Origin: Opitutaceae bacterium
Lineage (GTDB): Bacteria > Verrucomicrobiota > Verrucomicrobiia > Opitutales > Opitutaceae
Direction of reading: 5' to 3'
NCBI GenBank assembly: GCA_041395105.1
Contig: JAWLBB010000006.1
Coordinates: 157,294 to 221,293 of the forward strand
Length of the DNA stretch: 64,000 nt
A model generated the notes under the pieces. The model did no database searches, was not told where the DNA came from, and worked only from the letters and a program-made list of their open reading frames with translations. Positions 8,891-16,637 of this stretch are shown here, piece by piece (position 1 is the first letter of the stretch; each line of letters begins with the position of its first letter). A program made the translations under genes and the position numbers.

Positions 8891-10288
8891 GTGGCTAGGT
8901 CATTACCCTTTGTCATGGGATCACCTCCGAATTCGCCGGACCGGGCAGCCGGCCTGATGGAGGGCATGGCCGCGCGGCCGTTTGCCCGAGCCGACATCTT
9001 TCGCCATCCCCCCGTCAGCGGCTCCAATCCACCTCCGGAGTTGGCGGCGGTCCGCAAGAATGAATCGAGCTGCGTTGTCATCCTGGCCGACGGAAGCTGG
9101 TTCGTCACTTGGAGCCAGGGCTCCTTTGAGGGATCCCAAGATGAAAAGATTGTCGGTGCGGTGAGCCGGGACCTGGGGCTGACCTGGAGTGCCCCGCTGA
9201 AAATCACGGGCTCGACCCGCGAATACCGCCGATCCTATGGCTGTCCGTTCGTCGTGCCAGGGAGCGGGCGCGTCTACCTGTTTCTCCATGAGGGTCGCCA
9301 TCCCGGAAACGGCATCGCCGCGAACAGCCCCGAGGTGGATTGCGGAAGCCTCGGTTTCCTCTACTCCGACGACCATGGAACAACCTGGTCGGACGTCTCT
9401 TCGATCGTTCTGCCCGATCGCGATATCAGCATGTTTCCCGACCGGATCCATGGTCACCTCAACCATCCGCCTCAGCTCATGCCGGGTGGTCGGGTCGTGC
9501 TGCCGCTGAGTTTCTACGCGCGTCCCGGGAGCATGCGGCGTGACTGGCAGTTGGTGGCCGGCGAGACTGCGCTGCTCTGGTGCGAGAACATCCTGACGGA
9601 ACCGGATCCGCGAAACCTGCGCTTCACCCTTCTTCCGGAAAGTCCCCGGGGCATCCGCGCCGATCTCCTCAAGCATGTCGATAACCCGGCGGTGATTCGA
9701 CTGGCAGAAGCTTTTCGAGGCTACCCCGACAGCCTCGCCTACAATTCGCAGGAATTGACCGTGGTGCCCTTATCCGACGGACGCTGGGTGGGGGCTTGCC
9801 GGACCTACCTCGGTTCACCGGGATTCACGGTCTCTTCGGATCAGGGCCATACGTGGTCCCCGGTTGAGCGTCTGCGCTACCATCCGGACGGCGGGTTCAT
9901 CGACCATCCGCACACCATGTGTCCGATGGCCCGTTTGCCCGATGGTCGGTTCATCCTTCTCTTCACCAACAACGACGGGACCCGTAACGGGGCCGAGCAT
10001 GTGTGGGATGGAGGATGTCGTACGCGCAATCCGCAGTGGTTTGTCATCGGCCGGGAAATCGCCGGCGAGACACGCAATGGCGGGCTGGTATTCGGCGAGC
10101 CGCGCATCCTGGCCTCGGCGGACGAAAGGGAGGCTCTGGATGGGTTCCGGGCGTCGACCTGCACCGGCATTTCCATGCCTCAATACTTTGCGTGCGACGG
10201 CCGACATTTCGTTCAGTACGGCCTGAAGAAGGAACACATCCTCCTCGATGAGATTCCGCAGGCGGTGATCGATGCGATGACCCCTTGA
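8891..10288 (+). CDS. Sialidase/neuraminidase-like protein (BNR repeats)
   Basis: The protein has up to 465 residues with three clear Asp-box/BNR motifs (SRDLGLTWS, SDDHGTTWS, SSDQGHTWS), the marks of a six-bladed sialidase propeller. An early arginine-containing strand and further propeller strands follow (YLFLHEGRHPG, LPDGRFILLFTNN). Enzymes of this shape include exo-sialidases and related glycosidases; without an alignment the catalytic arginine triad cannot be confirmed. The start is uncertain: GTG at 8891, or ATG at 8915, 8957 or 8966, none with a strong ribosome site. None of these starts gives a clear signal peptide. It lies between a secreted hydrolase and a secreted esterase. Confidence 0.8.
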   Translation: MARSLPFVMGSPPNSPDRAAGLMEGMAARPFARADIFRHPPVSGSNPPPELAAVRKNESSCVVILADGSWFVTWSQGSFEGSQDEKIVGAVSRDLGLTWSAPLKITGSTREYRRSYGCPFVVPGSGRVYLFLHEGRHPGNGIAANSPEVDCGSLGFLYSDDHGTTWSDVSSIVLPDRDISMFPDRIHGHLNHPPQLMPGGRVVLPLSFYARPGSMRRDWQLVAGETALLWCENILTEPDPRNLRFTLLPESPRGIRADLLKHVDNPAVIRLAEAFRGYPDSLAYNSQELTVVPLSDGRWVGACRTYLGSPGFTVSSDQGHTWSPVERLRYHPDGGFIDHPHTMCPMARLPDGRFILLFTNNDGTRNGAEHVWDGGCRTRNPQWFVIGREIAGETRNGGLVFGEPRILASADEREALDGFRASTCTGISMPQYFACDGRHFVQYGLKKEHILLDEIPQAVIDAMTP

Positions 10289-10357
10289 CCCATCCCGGCG
10301 GACACGAATTCCCGTGAATCATCTGGGCATTCCGGCCGGAGGTGTCAGATTGATTGC

Positions 10358-11233
10358 ATGAAAACCCTTGGTTTTGGGTTGATTCGTTTGTTCGTGATTC
10401 TTCCTGCCATGTCCGCACTCATCCAGGCGCAATCGGAACCGGTCGTGATTCCTCTTTGGGTAAACGGGGCACCCGGTTATGAGGATCGCCGCGACGAACC
10501 GGAACTGGCCCGGGATTACTGGGTCCGGAACATTCACAATCCGTCGATCACCGTCTTTCGCCCGCCGGCTGAAGCGGCCAACGGATGCGCGGTGGTGATC
10601 GCACCGGGCGGAGGCTTCCGTGAACTGGTCTTCGACGCGGAGGGCCGGCAGGCGGCCGAGTATCTCAATTCCATCGGAGTGACGGCCTTCGCCCTCAAGT
10701 ACCGGCTGCCCGATGAAGCGGGGTCACCCTACAGTTACGAGAATGTCCGAGAGGATGCCTATCGGGCGATGCGCCTGGTGCGGAGTCGGGCGGCCGAGTT
10801 TGGAATCGACCCGCACCGGATCGGCATGCTCGGTTTCTCGGCCGGTGGGGCGGTCGTGCTCTCAATTGTCTTTGAAAAGGGTGATGGAGATCCCTCGGCG
10901 CCCGATCCGATTGACCGGGTCAACGGACGCCCGGATTTCCAGATGATGGTCTATCCCGGAGGAGACATTCCGGATACGATTCCCGGAGATACCCCTCCAG
11001 CCTTTCTGCTCTGCGCGAACGACGACGATTACGGGTGCGACGATGAAACGGTGGAACTCTTCACCAAATTCCGGGCCGCGAATGTCCCGGTGGAATTGCA
11101 CATGCTCGCCCAGGGCAAACATGCCTTCAATATGGGCGATCGTTCGGACCTCCTTTCTGTCCGTCACTGGCCGGAGCGGATGAAGGAATGGCTGATCGAC
11201 AGCGGTTGGCTCCAGGTCGGGCAGGCGGACTGA
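10358..11233 (+). CDS. Secreted alpha/beta hydrolase (esterase/lipase family)
   Basis: The 291-residue protein starts with a signal peptide (FGLIRLFVILPAMSALIQAQ). It shows the alpha/beta-hydrolase layout of carbohydrate-esterase-like enzymes: an oxyanion-hole loop APGGGF, the nucleophile elbow GFSAGGA with the catalytic serine, an acid in the ANDDDYG region and the histidine in QGKHAF. Proteins of this type often remove acetyl or other acyl groups from plant or algal glycans. A GGAGGTG ribosome site precedes the ATG at 10358. It follows the sialidase-like gene with a 69-base gap and is probably co-transcribed with it. Confidence 0.88.
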   Translation: MKTLGFGLIRLFVILPAMSALIQAQSEPVVIPLWVNGAPGYEDRRDEPELARDYWVRNIHNPSITVFRPPAEAANGCAVVIAPGGGFRELVFDAEGRQAAEYLNSIGVTAFALKYRLPDEAGSPYSYENVREDAYRAMRLVRSRAAEFGIDPHRIGMLGFSAGGAVVLSIVFEKGDGDPSAPDPIDRVNGRPDFQMMVYPGGDIPDTIPGDTPPAFLLCANDDDYGCDDETVELFTKFRAANVPVELHMLAQGKHAFNMGDRSDLLSVRHWPERMKEWLIDSGWLQVGQAD

Positions 11234-11318
11234 ATCTCGCGAGATACCCGGCTTGCCGTCGGGACCTTTCCCGATATGGATGGCGAACCGCGATCCACCG
11301 CCCTGATGGGCTCAACCG

Positions 11319-12401
11319 ATGTCTCTTAAAAACCTGCAGAGTCTCAGCGTCCGCTTCTTCAGCCGCTTCCGACACCTCATGGCGATGATGCGCAGCTGGA
11401 TCGAAGACCGACCCAGTCTGGCCGCATGGTTTTTCCCGGAGCATTCCGCTGAAACGGAGTATCGACTGTACAATGGCCGGATGTTTGCCGACCTCTTCGA
11501 GCAGGAACGGATGCTCGCGGATCAACCGCGAATGGCCTTCTACCACCAACTGATCAACCGCCACATCAAGGCCGGCGACCGGGTCGTCGATCTGGGGACC
11601 GGGACCGGGATTCTCGCTGCCCTGGCAGCCCGGCAGGGCGCCGGGCATGTCTATGCGATTGATCATTCCGAGATCCTGACCCAGGCGCGGACCCTGGCGG
11701 CGGCCAATCACGTGGAGAACGTCGAGTTCATCGCGACCCACAGCAGCCGGTTCAAAACACAAGAGCCGGTCGACGTCATCCTGCATGAGCAGATGGGGGA
11801 CTGCCTCTTTGACGAGGGGATGGTTGCCAACGTGGCGGATCTGCGCGACCGGGTGCTCAAGCCCGGAGGACTCATCCTGCCGAGCCTCTTCGAATTCCAT
11901 TGCGAGCCGGTCATGTTGGACGACCTCCGTTTTGTGCCCTTCATCTGGGATCTCAATGTTCATGGCTACGACTACTCGAGTCTCGAAGGACACCGGCCGG
12001 AGGACCCCAATTACTACCGACAGGTGGGCGGCGACCGGGAACTGGTCGACCATTTCCTTTGCGAGCCAATGCCCGCGTTCTCCTTCGACCTGCACACCGT
12101 CCGCGAGGCCGAACTTTCCCGCGACCTTACGTTCACGCGCCGCGTGGTCCGGGCCGGACGTCTGGACGGGTATGCGATCTACTTCCGGGCCCGGGCGGGT
12201 GAACTGAGCCTGACCACCGATCCGACGGACCCGCACCGTGCGCCGCATTGGGGCTACCGCATCCTGCGGACCGATCGCGAGGATTATGAAGTGGGCGACG
12301 AGATCGAAACCCGTTTGGCGGTCGACCGCTGGTCGGATCTCGATTCCTGGCGGTGGCACAGCCACAAGCGGGTCGCGACGGGGCCGGTAAACAAACTGTA
12401 G
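11319..12401 (+). CDS. PRMT-like class I SAM-dependent methyltransferase
   Basis: The 360-residue protein has a central Rossmann methyltransferase core. Motif I is VVDLGTGTGILAALAARQGA and the acidic post-I residue lies in YAIDHS. HEQMGDCLFDE matches the double-glutamate loop of protein arginine methyltransferases (one of the two acidic positions is changed), and LKPGGLILPS is motif III. A beta-rich C-terminal region like the PRMT barrel follows. The N-terminal 60 residues are basic and hydrophobic. Bacterial relatives are mostly uncharacterised; a protein or small-molecule N-methyl acceptor is possible. The stop codon lies inside a long palindrome (12380-12427). There is no clear operon partner. 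Confidence 0.75.
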   Translation: MSLKNLQSLSVRFFSRFRHLMAMMRSWIEDRPSLAAWFFPEHSAETEYRLYNGRMFADLFEQERMLADQPRMAFYHQLINRHIKAGDRVVDLGTGTGILAALAARQGAGHVYAIDHSEILTQARTLAAANHVENVEFIATHSSRFKTQEPVDVILHEQMGDCLFDEGMVANVADLRDRVLKPGGLILPSLFEFHCEPVMLDDLRFVPFIWDLNVHGYDYSSLEGHRPEDPNYYRQVGGDRELVDHFLCEPMPAFSFDLHTVREAELSRDLTFTRRVVRAGRLDGYAIYFRARAGELSLTTDPTDPHRAPHWGYRILRTDREDYEVGDEIETRLAVDRWSDLDSWRWHSHKRVATGPVNKL

Positions 12402-12427
12402 CACGCTACGGTTTGTTTACCGGCCCC
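12380..12427. repeat. Long inverted repeat over the 3' end of the PRMT-like gene
   Basis: Arms 12380-12396 and 12411-12427 are perfect 17-base inverted repeats (GGGGCCGGTAAACAAAC and its complement). A further GTAG/CTAC pairing inside gives a stem of more than 20 bp with one wobble. The left arm contains the last codons and stop of the preceding gene. It could end transcription, although no T-run follows. Confidence 0.8.
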
Positions 12428-12458
12428 AAACCCTACGGTCTATGCTACGTAGGGTTTG
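12427..12458. repeat. Second inverted repeat next to the first
   Basis: A perfect 11-bp stem (CAAACCCTACG at 12427-12437 with 12448-12458) and a 10-base loop directly abut the larger palindrome. The two together may form a bidirectional 3' end between the PRMT-like gene and the minus-strand oxidoreductase gene. Confidence 0.75.
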
Positions 12459-12551
12459 AAGGCGGCCAACGCTTCGATGGACGGCCCGGCGGTCCGTCCC
12501 TACCGATTCGCCTGTTGGGTAGGGCGTGACTGCTGGGCGCGCCGTTCCGGC

Positions 12552-14564
12552 TCAAACAGTGCCCGTCTCGAGATTGAGGTAACGGAGCTCCTCCGGGGTG
12601 AGCGCGACATCGAGGCCGGGGAGGGAGGTCCGGGTCTCTTCCAGGGTCCGGGGGCCGAAGAGGGCGAAGACGGGGAAGGGTTGGCAGAGGACATAGGCGA
12701 GGGCGATATTGATGGGGAGGACCCCTTTGCTCTCGGCCAGTTCGATGGCCCGTTCGCGACGCTTGAAGTTGTCGTCACTGTACCAGCAGCGGACCAGTTC
12801 CCGGTCGAAAGTCTTGTCCGGGCCGGCCCGGTCGGTGAAGAAACCGCGGGCCTGGCTGGACCAGGGCAGAAGGGGCATCTGGTGGGTGGTCAGCCAGGCG
12901 CGGCTTTCCGGATCGGAGGCGGCCACGCAGCCGTCCCAGACCGGGTCGACCATGCGGGCCAGGCTGAAATTGTTGCTCAGAAGGGAAAAGCCCTGGAGGC
13001 CATTGACCTCGGCATACGCATTGGCCTCCTCGATCCGGGCGATGCTCCAATTCGATCCGCCGAAGATCCGGATGCGTCCGGCTTTGACGTGCTCGTTCAG
13101 GACGTCGACAAACACACTGGCCGGGATATCCGGATTGTCCCGATGCATGATGTAGATGTCGAGATGGTCGGTCTGGAGGCGTTCGAGCGATTTGAGCAAC
13201 TGCCGGGTGAGTGCCTCGGGATGACAATCCGGGGTGTGGGCGCCCTTGGAGATGAGGACAACCTTCTCCCGCAGACCCCGGTTCTTGATCCACTGACCGA
13301 GGAAGCGTTCCGACCAGCCGTCACCGTAGATGTAGGCGGTGTCGAAGGCATTGCCGCCCTGTTCATAGAAATCATCGAAAATGACTGAGGCGTGGGCGAG
13401 GCTCTGCTGATTGTCGACGCCCATGATCAGGCGGGAGATATCCTTTTCAAGCCCGGCAATCCGGCCGTAGCGCATATTGTGCGAGGGGGAGGGAACGACG
13501 GGCCCACGGTGGACGGCGGGCCGGTTGAAGTCCGCTTTCTCCTCGTCGTACTGGAAGCCGAAGCTCCGCCGCCACGCGTCGAGCGTCTTCATATTGCCGA
13601 GGGTATCGGCGGGGGACATGGCCGGGGAGATGGTGTGACCGGCCTCGAGCGAGCGGAAAAAGGTATCGGCTTCGATTCCGTAGAGCCCGCGGGGGTCGTT
13701 TCCCCTGATCGTCTCAGGATCCTTCTGGCCGGCGCGATGAAGGGTGAAGGACCATTCGCCACCGTCGCGGGCGGGAATCCACGGGTTGGCCAGATCGATC
13801 GAGCCCTCCGTTCCGAAGATCCGGGCATGATTGTCCTGCTGCAGGCGCACTCCGGTGGCGACCTGGGCGATGATCCCGCCGTCAAAGCGCAGAAGAGCGG
13901 CGGCGTATTCGTCGACCCGAGTCTCGGGTCCGACAAACCCCATACCGCGAACCTCGACCGGGTCGGCGAAATCGCGTCCGAGGGCCGCGCCGGCCACCAG
14001 GCGGGAGAAAGAGACCGGGTAGCATCCGACATCGAGGATCCCGCCGCCGCCAAGGGCATTGTTCATCAAACGGCTTTCCGGATTGGCCCCGGCCCGGAAG
14101 CCGAAGGCGGCCTGGATCATTTTTACCTCGCCGATGGCACCGGAGCGGATCAATTCGACGACTCGGGCCGTCTGGGGATGGCAGCGGTACATGAAGGCCT
14201 CCATCAGGAAGACTCCGGCCCGGTGGGCCGCTTCGACCACCGCCATGGTGTCGGGATGATTGAGGGTGATGGGCTTCTCGCAGAGAATGTGCTTGCCGGC
14301 CCGGGCGCATTGGATCGCCCAGTAGGCGTGGAGCGGGTGGGGCGTCGCGATATAGACGGCCGCCACCTCCGGGTCCGCGAGGAGGGCCTCGTAGGAGTCG
14401 TGGGCCGTGCCCGATTTGAATTCGGCGACAAAGGCGTCAGCGGAGGAACGCTTCCGACTGGCCACGGCCTTCAGGACCCCCGTTTCCGAGCTCTGCAGTC
14501 CGCGAGCAAAAGCGTGCGCGATGTTACCGGTTCCGAGGATGCCCCAGTTCAGTTTAGGCTTCAT
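12552..14564 (-). CDS. Fusion of a Gfo/Idh/MocA oxidoreductase and an aldo/keto reductase
   Basis: This 670-residue protein joins two normally separate enzymes. Residues 1-330 are a Gfo/Idh/MocA-type NAD(P)-dependent dehydrogenase: GILGTGNIAHAFARGL is the dinucleotide motif, CEKPIT carries the conserved lysine, and GGGGILDVGCYPVSF carries the catalytic-region residues. Residues from about 370 to the end are an aldo/keto reductase: the RLIMGVDN start, GNAFDTAYIYGDG with catalytic D and Y, VVLISKGAH with K, LDIYIMHRDNP with H, and the FALFGPRTLEET cofactor segment. Both active sites look intact. A short linker with HRGPVVPSPSHNM joins the halves. The ATG at 14564 is chosen because the Rossmann strand starts right after it. 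It may channel a sugar oxidation/reduction pair, that is, an epimerisation by redox. Confidence 0.88.
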   Translation of the reverse strand: MKPKLNWGILGTGNIAHAFARGLQSSETGVLKAVASRKRSSADAFVAEFKSGTAHDSYEALLADPEVAAVYIATPHPLHAYWAIQCARAGKHILCEKPITLNHPDTMAVVEAAHRAGVFLMEAFMYRCHPQTARVVELIRSGAIGEVKMIQAAFGFRAGANPESRLMNNALGGGGILDVGCYPVSFSRLVAGAALGRDFADPVEVRGMGFVGPETRVDEYAAALLRFDGGIIAQVATGVRLQQDNHARIFGTEGSIDLANPWIPARDGGEWSFTLHRAGQKDPETIRGNDPRGLYGIEADTFFRSLEAGHTISPAMSPADTLGNMKTLDAWRRSFGFQYDEEKADFNRPAVHRGPVVPSPSHNMRYGRIAGLEKDISRLIMGVDNQQSLAHASVIFDDFYEQGGNAFDTAYIYGDGWSERFLGQWIKNRGLREKVVLISKGAHTPDCHPEALTRQLLKSLERLQTDHLDIYIMHRDNPDIPASVFVDVLNEHVKAGRIRIFGGSNWSIARIEEANAYAEVNGLQGFSLLSNNFSLARMVDPVWDGCVAASDPESRAWLTTHQMPLLPWSSQARGFFTDRAGPDKTFDRELVRCWYSDDNFKRRERAIELAESKGVLPINIALAYVLCQPFPVFALFGPRTLEETRTSLPGLDVALTPEELRYLNLETGTV

Positions 14565-14709
14565 GGTCGATTCAGTTCGATTGGCGAAAGCAGGGTATCT
14601 TTCCATCAGTTCAACCGGATGCGAGTCGATTCATGGAAAGTTTCGAAGAATGATGGATCGGTGAAACGAAGGGGGGGTGGTTTGGACATCGCCGCGATCG
14701 TCCAGACAC

Positions 14710-14740
14710 AAAAAAGCCCGCCGAGTGTCATCGGCGGGCT
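14710..14740 (-). terminator. Intrinsic terminator of the small basic protein gene
   Basis: A perfect 10-bp stem AGCCCGCCGA/TCGGCGGGCT (14715-14724 with 14731-14740) is followed on the minus strand by six Ts (14710-14715). It lies 26 bases after the stop codon of the 51-codon gene. Confidence 0.88.
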
Positions 14741-14765
14741 GGGGAAGGGTCCCGTGGAGAACGGC

Positions 14766-14921
14766 TTATTCCTCGGGCTTGGTCTTCTTCAGGCCGACGA
14801 CGCGGTCGCCGTCCTTGAATTCGCCGCGCTTTTTCAGCAGATCGACGCGTTCGAAGCGCTTGAGGACGTTGCGCTTGACCTGGAGACTGCTGGAGGACTT
14901 GAAACTGGGATGCTGTGACAT
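14766..14921 (-). CDS. Small basic protein of the Verrucomicrobia/Chlamydiae type
   Basis: A 51-residue lysine/arginine-rich frame starts MSQHPSFKSSSSLQVKRNVL and continues with KRFERVDLLKKRGEFKDGD. It ends in GLKKTKPEE. This matches the conserved small basic protein known from Verrucomicrobia and Chlamydiae (TIGR04137 as I recall it), thought to be linked to the ribosome or RNA. It has its own terminator and a plausible promoter, and is divergent from rpoZ. It is one of the better taxonomic markers in the window. Confidence 0.9.
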   Translation of the reverse strand: MSQHPSFKSSSSLQVKRNVLKRFERVDLLKKRGEFKDGDRVVGLKKTKPEE

Positions 14922-14944
14922 GACTGGAAAAAAAGTAAACGGTC

Positions 14945-14973
14945 TAGGTAGAGGCTCAATCCGGGCAGATCAA
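14945..14973 (-). promoter_or_regulatory. Candidate promoter of the small basic protein gene
   Basis: On the minus strand TTGATC (14968-14973) and TACCTA (14945-14950) are separated by exactly 17 bases. They lie 24 bases and more upstream of the ATG at 14921. Each box matches the sigma-70 consensus only partly. Confidence 0.4.
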
Positions 14974-15100
14974 GTGTTTTTTCTGCAAGATGTGCGTGCC
15001 GGGAGTTGAAAGAGGTTGCCGCCCTCCCAGGTCGATACGAAATGAACGGGCCGGCCGCGGCCCGGTTGGCCAAAGCCGGGTGGCCGGCGGAAATTGGCTC

Positions 15101-15129
15101 TTGACCTCGTCAGCCGGGCTTGTTTGAGA
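15101..15129 (+). promoter_or_regulatory. Candidate promoter of the rpoZ operon
   Basis: TTGACC at 15101-15106 is a good -35 box. After 17 bases comes TTGAGA with an upstream TGT (15121-15129), a weak extended -10. It lies 33 bases before the rpoZ start codon. Confidence 0.3.
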
Positions 15130-15161
15130 GATCGTTTCACCTTGAACGAGGAGGTTTTGTT

Positions 15162-15359
15162 TTGAGAGACGACTATCTAAGAGATGCAAGCGCGGTCATC
15201 CCGGATTCGGGACTGTTGATCAACGTGATTTCGCGTCGGGTCAAGCAGCTGCGCCGTGGCAACCGCCCCCTGGTGGAATCGCTGGAAAAGCTGAGCCTGG
15301 AGGACATTGCGTTGCGCGAAGTCATCGAGGGAAAGATCAGCTACGAGTTTATCGACTGA
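15162..15359 (+). CDS. rpoZ: RNA polymerase omega subunit
   Basis: The 65-residue protein shows the omega signature: LINVISRRVKQLRRGNRPLV, then SLEDIALREVIEGKISYEF. Omega supports assembly of the beta' subunit of RNA polymerase. I chose the TTG at 15162 because a perfect AGGAGG (15149-15154) precedes it by 7 bases; the in-frame TTG at 15120 would add residues unlike any omega protein. Translation from TTG may hold the level down. It is followed after 61 bases by smpB and then trmL, which suggests a housekeeping operon. Confidence 0.9.
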   Translation: MRDDYLRDASAVIPDSGLLINVISRRVKQLRRGNRPLVESLEKLSLEDIALREVIEGKISYEFID

Positions 15360-15420
15360 GGCTGGCGCCCTTTCCGGGTGACCTTCTTTCATCCATATTG
15401 AAGGAGGGTTCCGATTCATC

Positions 15421-15894
15421 ATGTCCGCGGCCCAAAAGAAACCGGGAAAACTGCCGGAGATCCGCAACTCCAAGGTGGGTCGCGATTATGTGATCGGGGA
15501 GCGTTTTGAGGCGGGAATCGTGCTGACCGGAACCGAGGTCAAATCGGTCCGCGGGGCCCAGGCCCAGATCTCGGATGCGTTCTGCAAAATCGAAAAAGGC
15601 CAGGTTCTCCTCTACGGAGCCTATATCAGCGAGTACGTCTTCGGGAACATCAACAATCACGCCGTTCGGCGCCCGCGCCGCCTGCTCCTGCACCGGAGGG
15701 AGATTGGCAAGCTCCAGAAGGCGGTTGAGGCCGGGGGGAAGGCCCTGGTGCCCCTCCGGATCTATTTCAAGGGAGGGTTGATCAAGATCGAACTCGCCCT
15801 CTGCACCGGCAAGAAACTTTACGACAAGCGGGAAACGCTCAAGAAGAAGACCGAATTGCTTGAGATCGACCGGATGATGAAGTTTCACCGCTGA
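15421..15894 (+). CDS. smpB: SsrA (tmRNA)-binding protein
   Basis: The 157-residue protein has the typical SmpB opening, with the basic N-terminus then IRNSKVGRDYVIGERFEAGI and LTGTEVKSVR. The core GAYISEYVFGNINNHAVRRPR follows, and the basic tail ends KKKTELLEIDRMMKFHR, which fits the SmpB C-terminal helix region though shortened compared with some homologues. SmpB escorts tmRNA to stalled ribosomes in trans-translation. It sits between rpoZ and trmL in a likely operon. An AGGAGG lies upstream (15401-15406) but rather far from the ATG. Confidence 0.95.
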   Translation: MSAAQKKPGKLPEIRNSKVGRDYVIGERFEAGIVLTGTEVKSVRGAQAQISDAFCKIEKGQVLLYGAYISEYVFGNINNHAVRRPRRLLLHRREIGKLQKAVEAGGKALVPLRIYFKGGLIKIELALCTGKKLYDKRETLKKKTELLEIDRMMKFHR

Positions 15895-15916
15895 TTTCCG
15901 GCGAAGCGGCTGACCG

Positions 15917-16378
15917 ATGACCCCGCGCCTGCACATTATCCTGATCCGGCCGGAGATCCCTCAGAATACCGGGAATATCGGGCGTCTTTGCGCGTTTGCC
16001 GGTCTTCGTCTCCACCTGATCCACCCGCTTGGCTTTACCATCACGGACCGCCATCTGCGCAGAGCGGGGATGGATTATTGGAAGGAACTCGATATTCGGC
16101 ACCACGAGAGCTGGGAGGCGTTCACCCGCGCGGAGCAAGGCCCGGACAGGCTATGGCTTCTGACCACCCGTGGAGAGCGATCGATCTGGGATGCGGCCTT
16201 TCAGGCGGGGGACGGGCTGGTTTTCGGAAATGAGTCAAGTGGTGTGGAGCCCTCCATTCACGAAGCCCTGGCGGATCGGCGCCTTGTCATTCCCCGGTTC
16301 GGGCCGGATCTGCGCTCGCTCAACCTGTCGACGAGCGCAGGGATCGCTGCCTATGAGGCGTTGCGGCAGCTCAGGTGA
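15917..16378 (+). CDS. trmL: tRNA (cytidine(34)-2'-O)-methyltransferase
   Basis: The 153-residue protein is a minimal SPOUT methyltransferase. IILIRPEIPQNTGNIGRLCA is the motif-1 asparagine/arginine loop, LVFGNESSGV is the knot motif with the catalytic-region glutamate, and LNLSTSAGIAAYEALRQL is the final knot helix. It methylates the wobble ribose of some leucine tRNAs. The length is normal for TrmL/YibK. It starts 22 bases after smpB and is probably co-transcribed. The 258 bases after it hold no gene I can support. Confidence 0.93.
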   Translation: MTPRLHIILIRPEIPQNTGNIGRLCAFAGLRLHLIHPLGFTITDRHLRRAGMDYWKELDIRHHESWEAFTRAEQGPDRLWLLTTRGERSIWDAAFQAGDGLVFGNESSGVEPSIHEALADRRLVIPRFGPDLRSLNLSTSAGIAAYEALRQLR

Positions 16379-16637
16379 ACAAATCAAATCGGAGGGTCGT
16401 GCTCCCACGTGACGGCGGAGGACGAAGGGCTGGATGCTCGGCGCCATCGTTCCCAACTGCCGGTTTGACGTCGCCGGGTTGACTAATGGCCAATCGGGCA
16501 TGAGATCGAAGTGTGGGACATCGGGATAAAAAGTCGGGGAATTCCCGGAGGTCTTTTTTCAACGAATTCACAGGTTTGTTTGCGTGCACGAATCCGATTC
16601 AGCCGATAAACATGGGGGGATTCCGGTTCCTTAGCTG

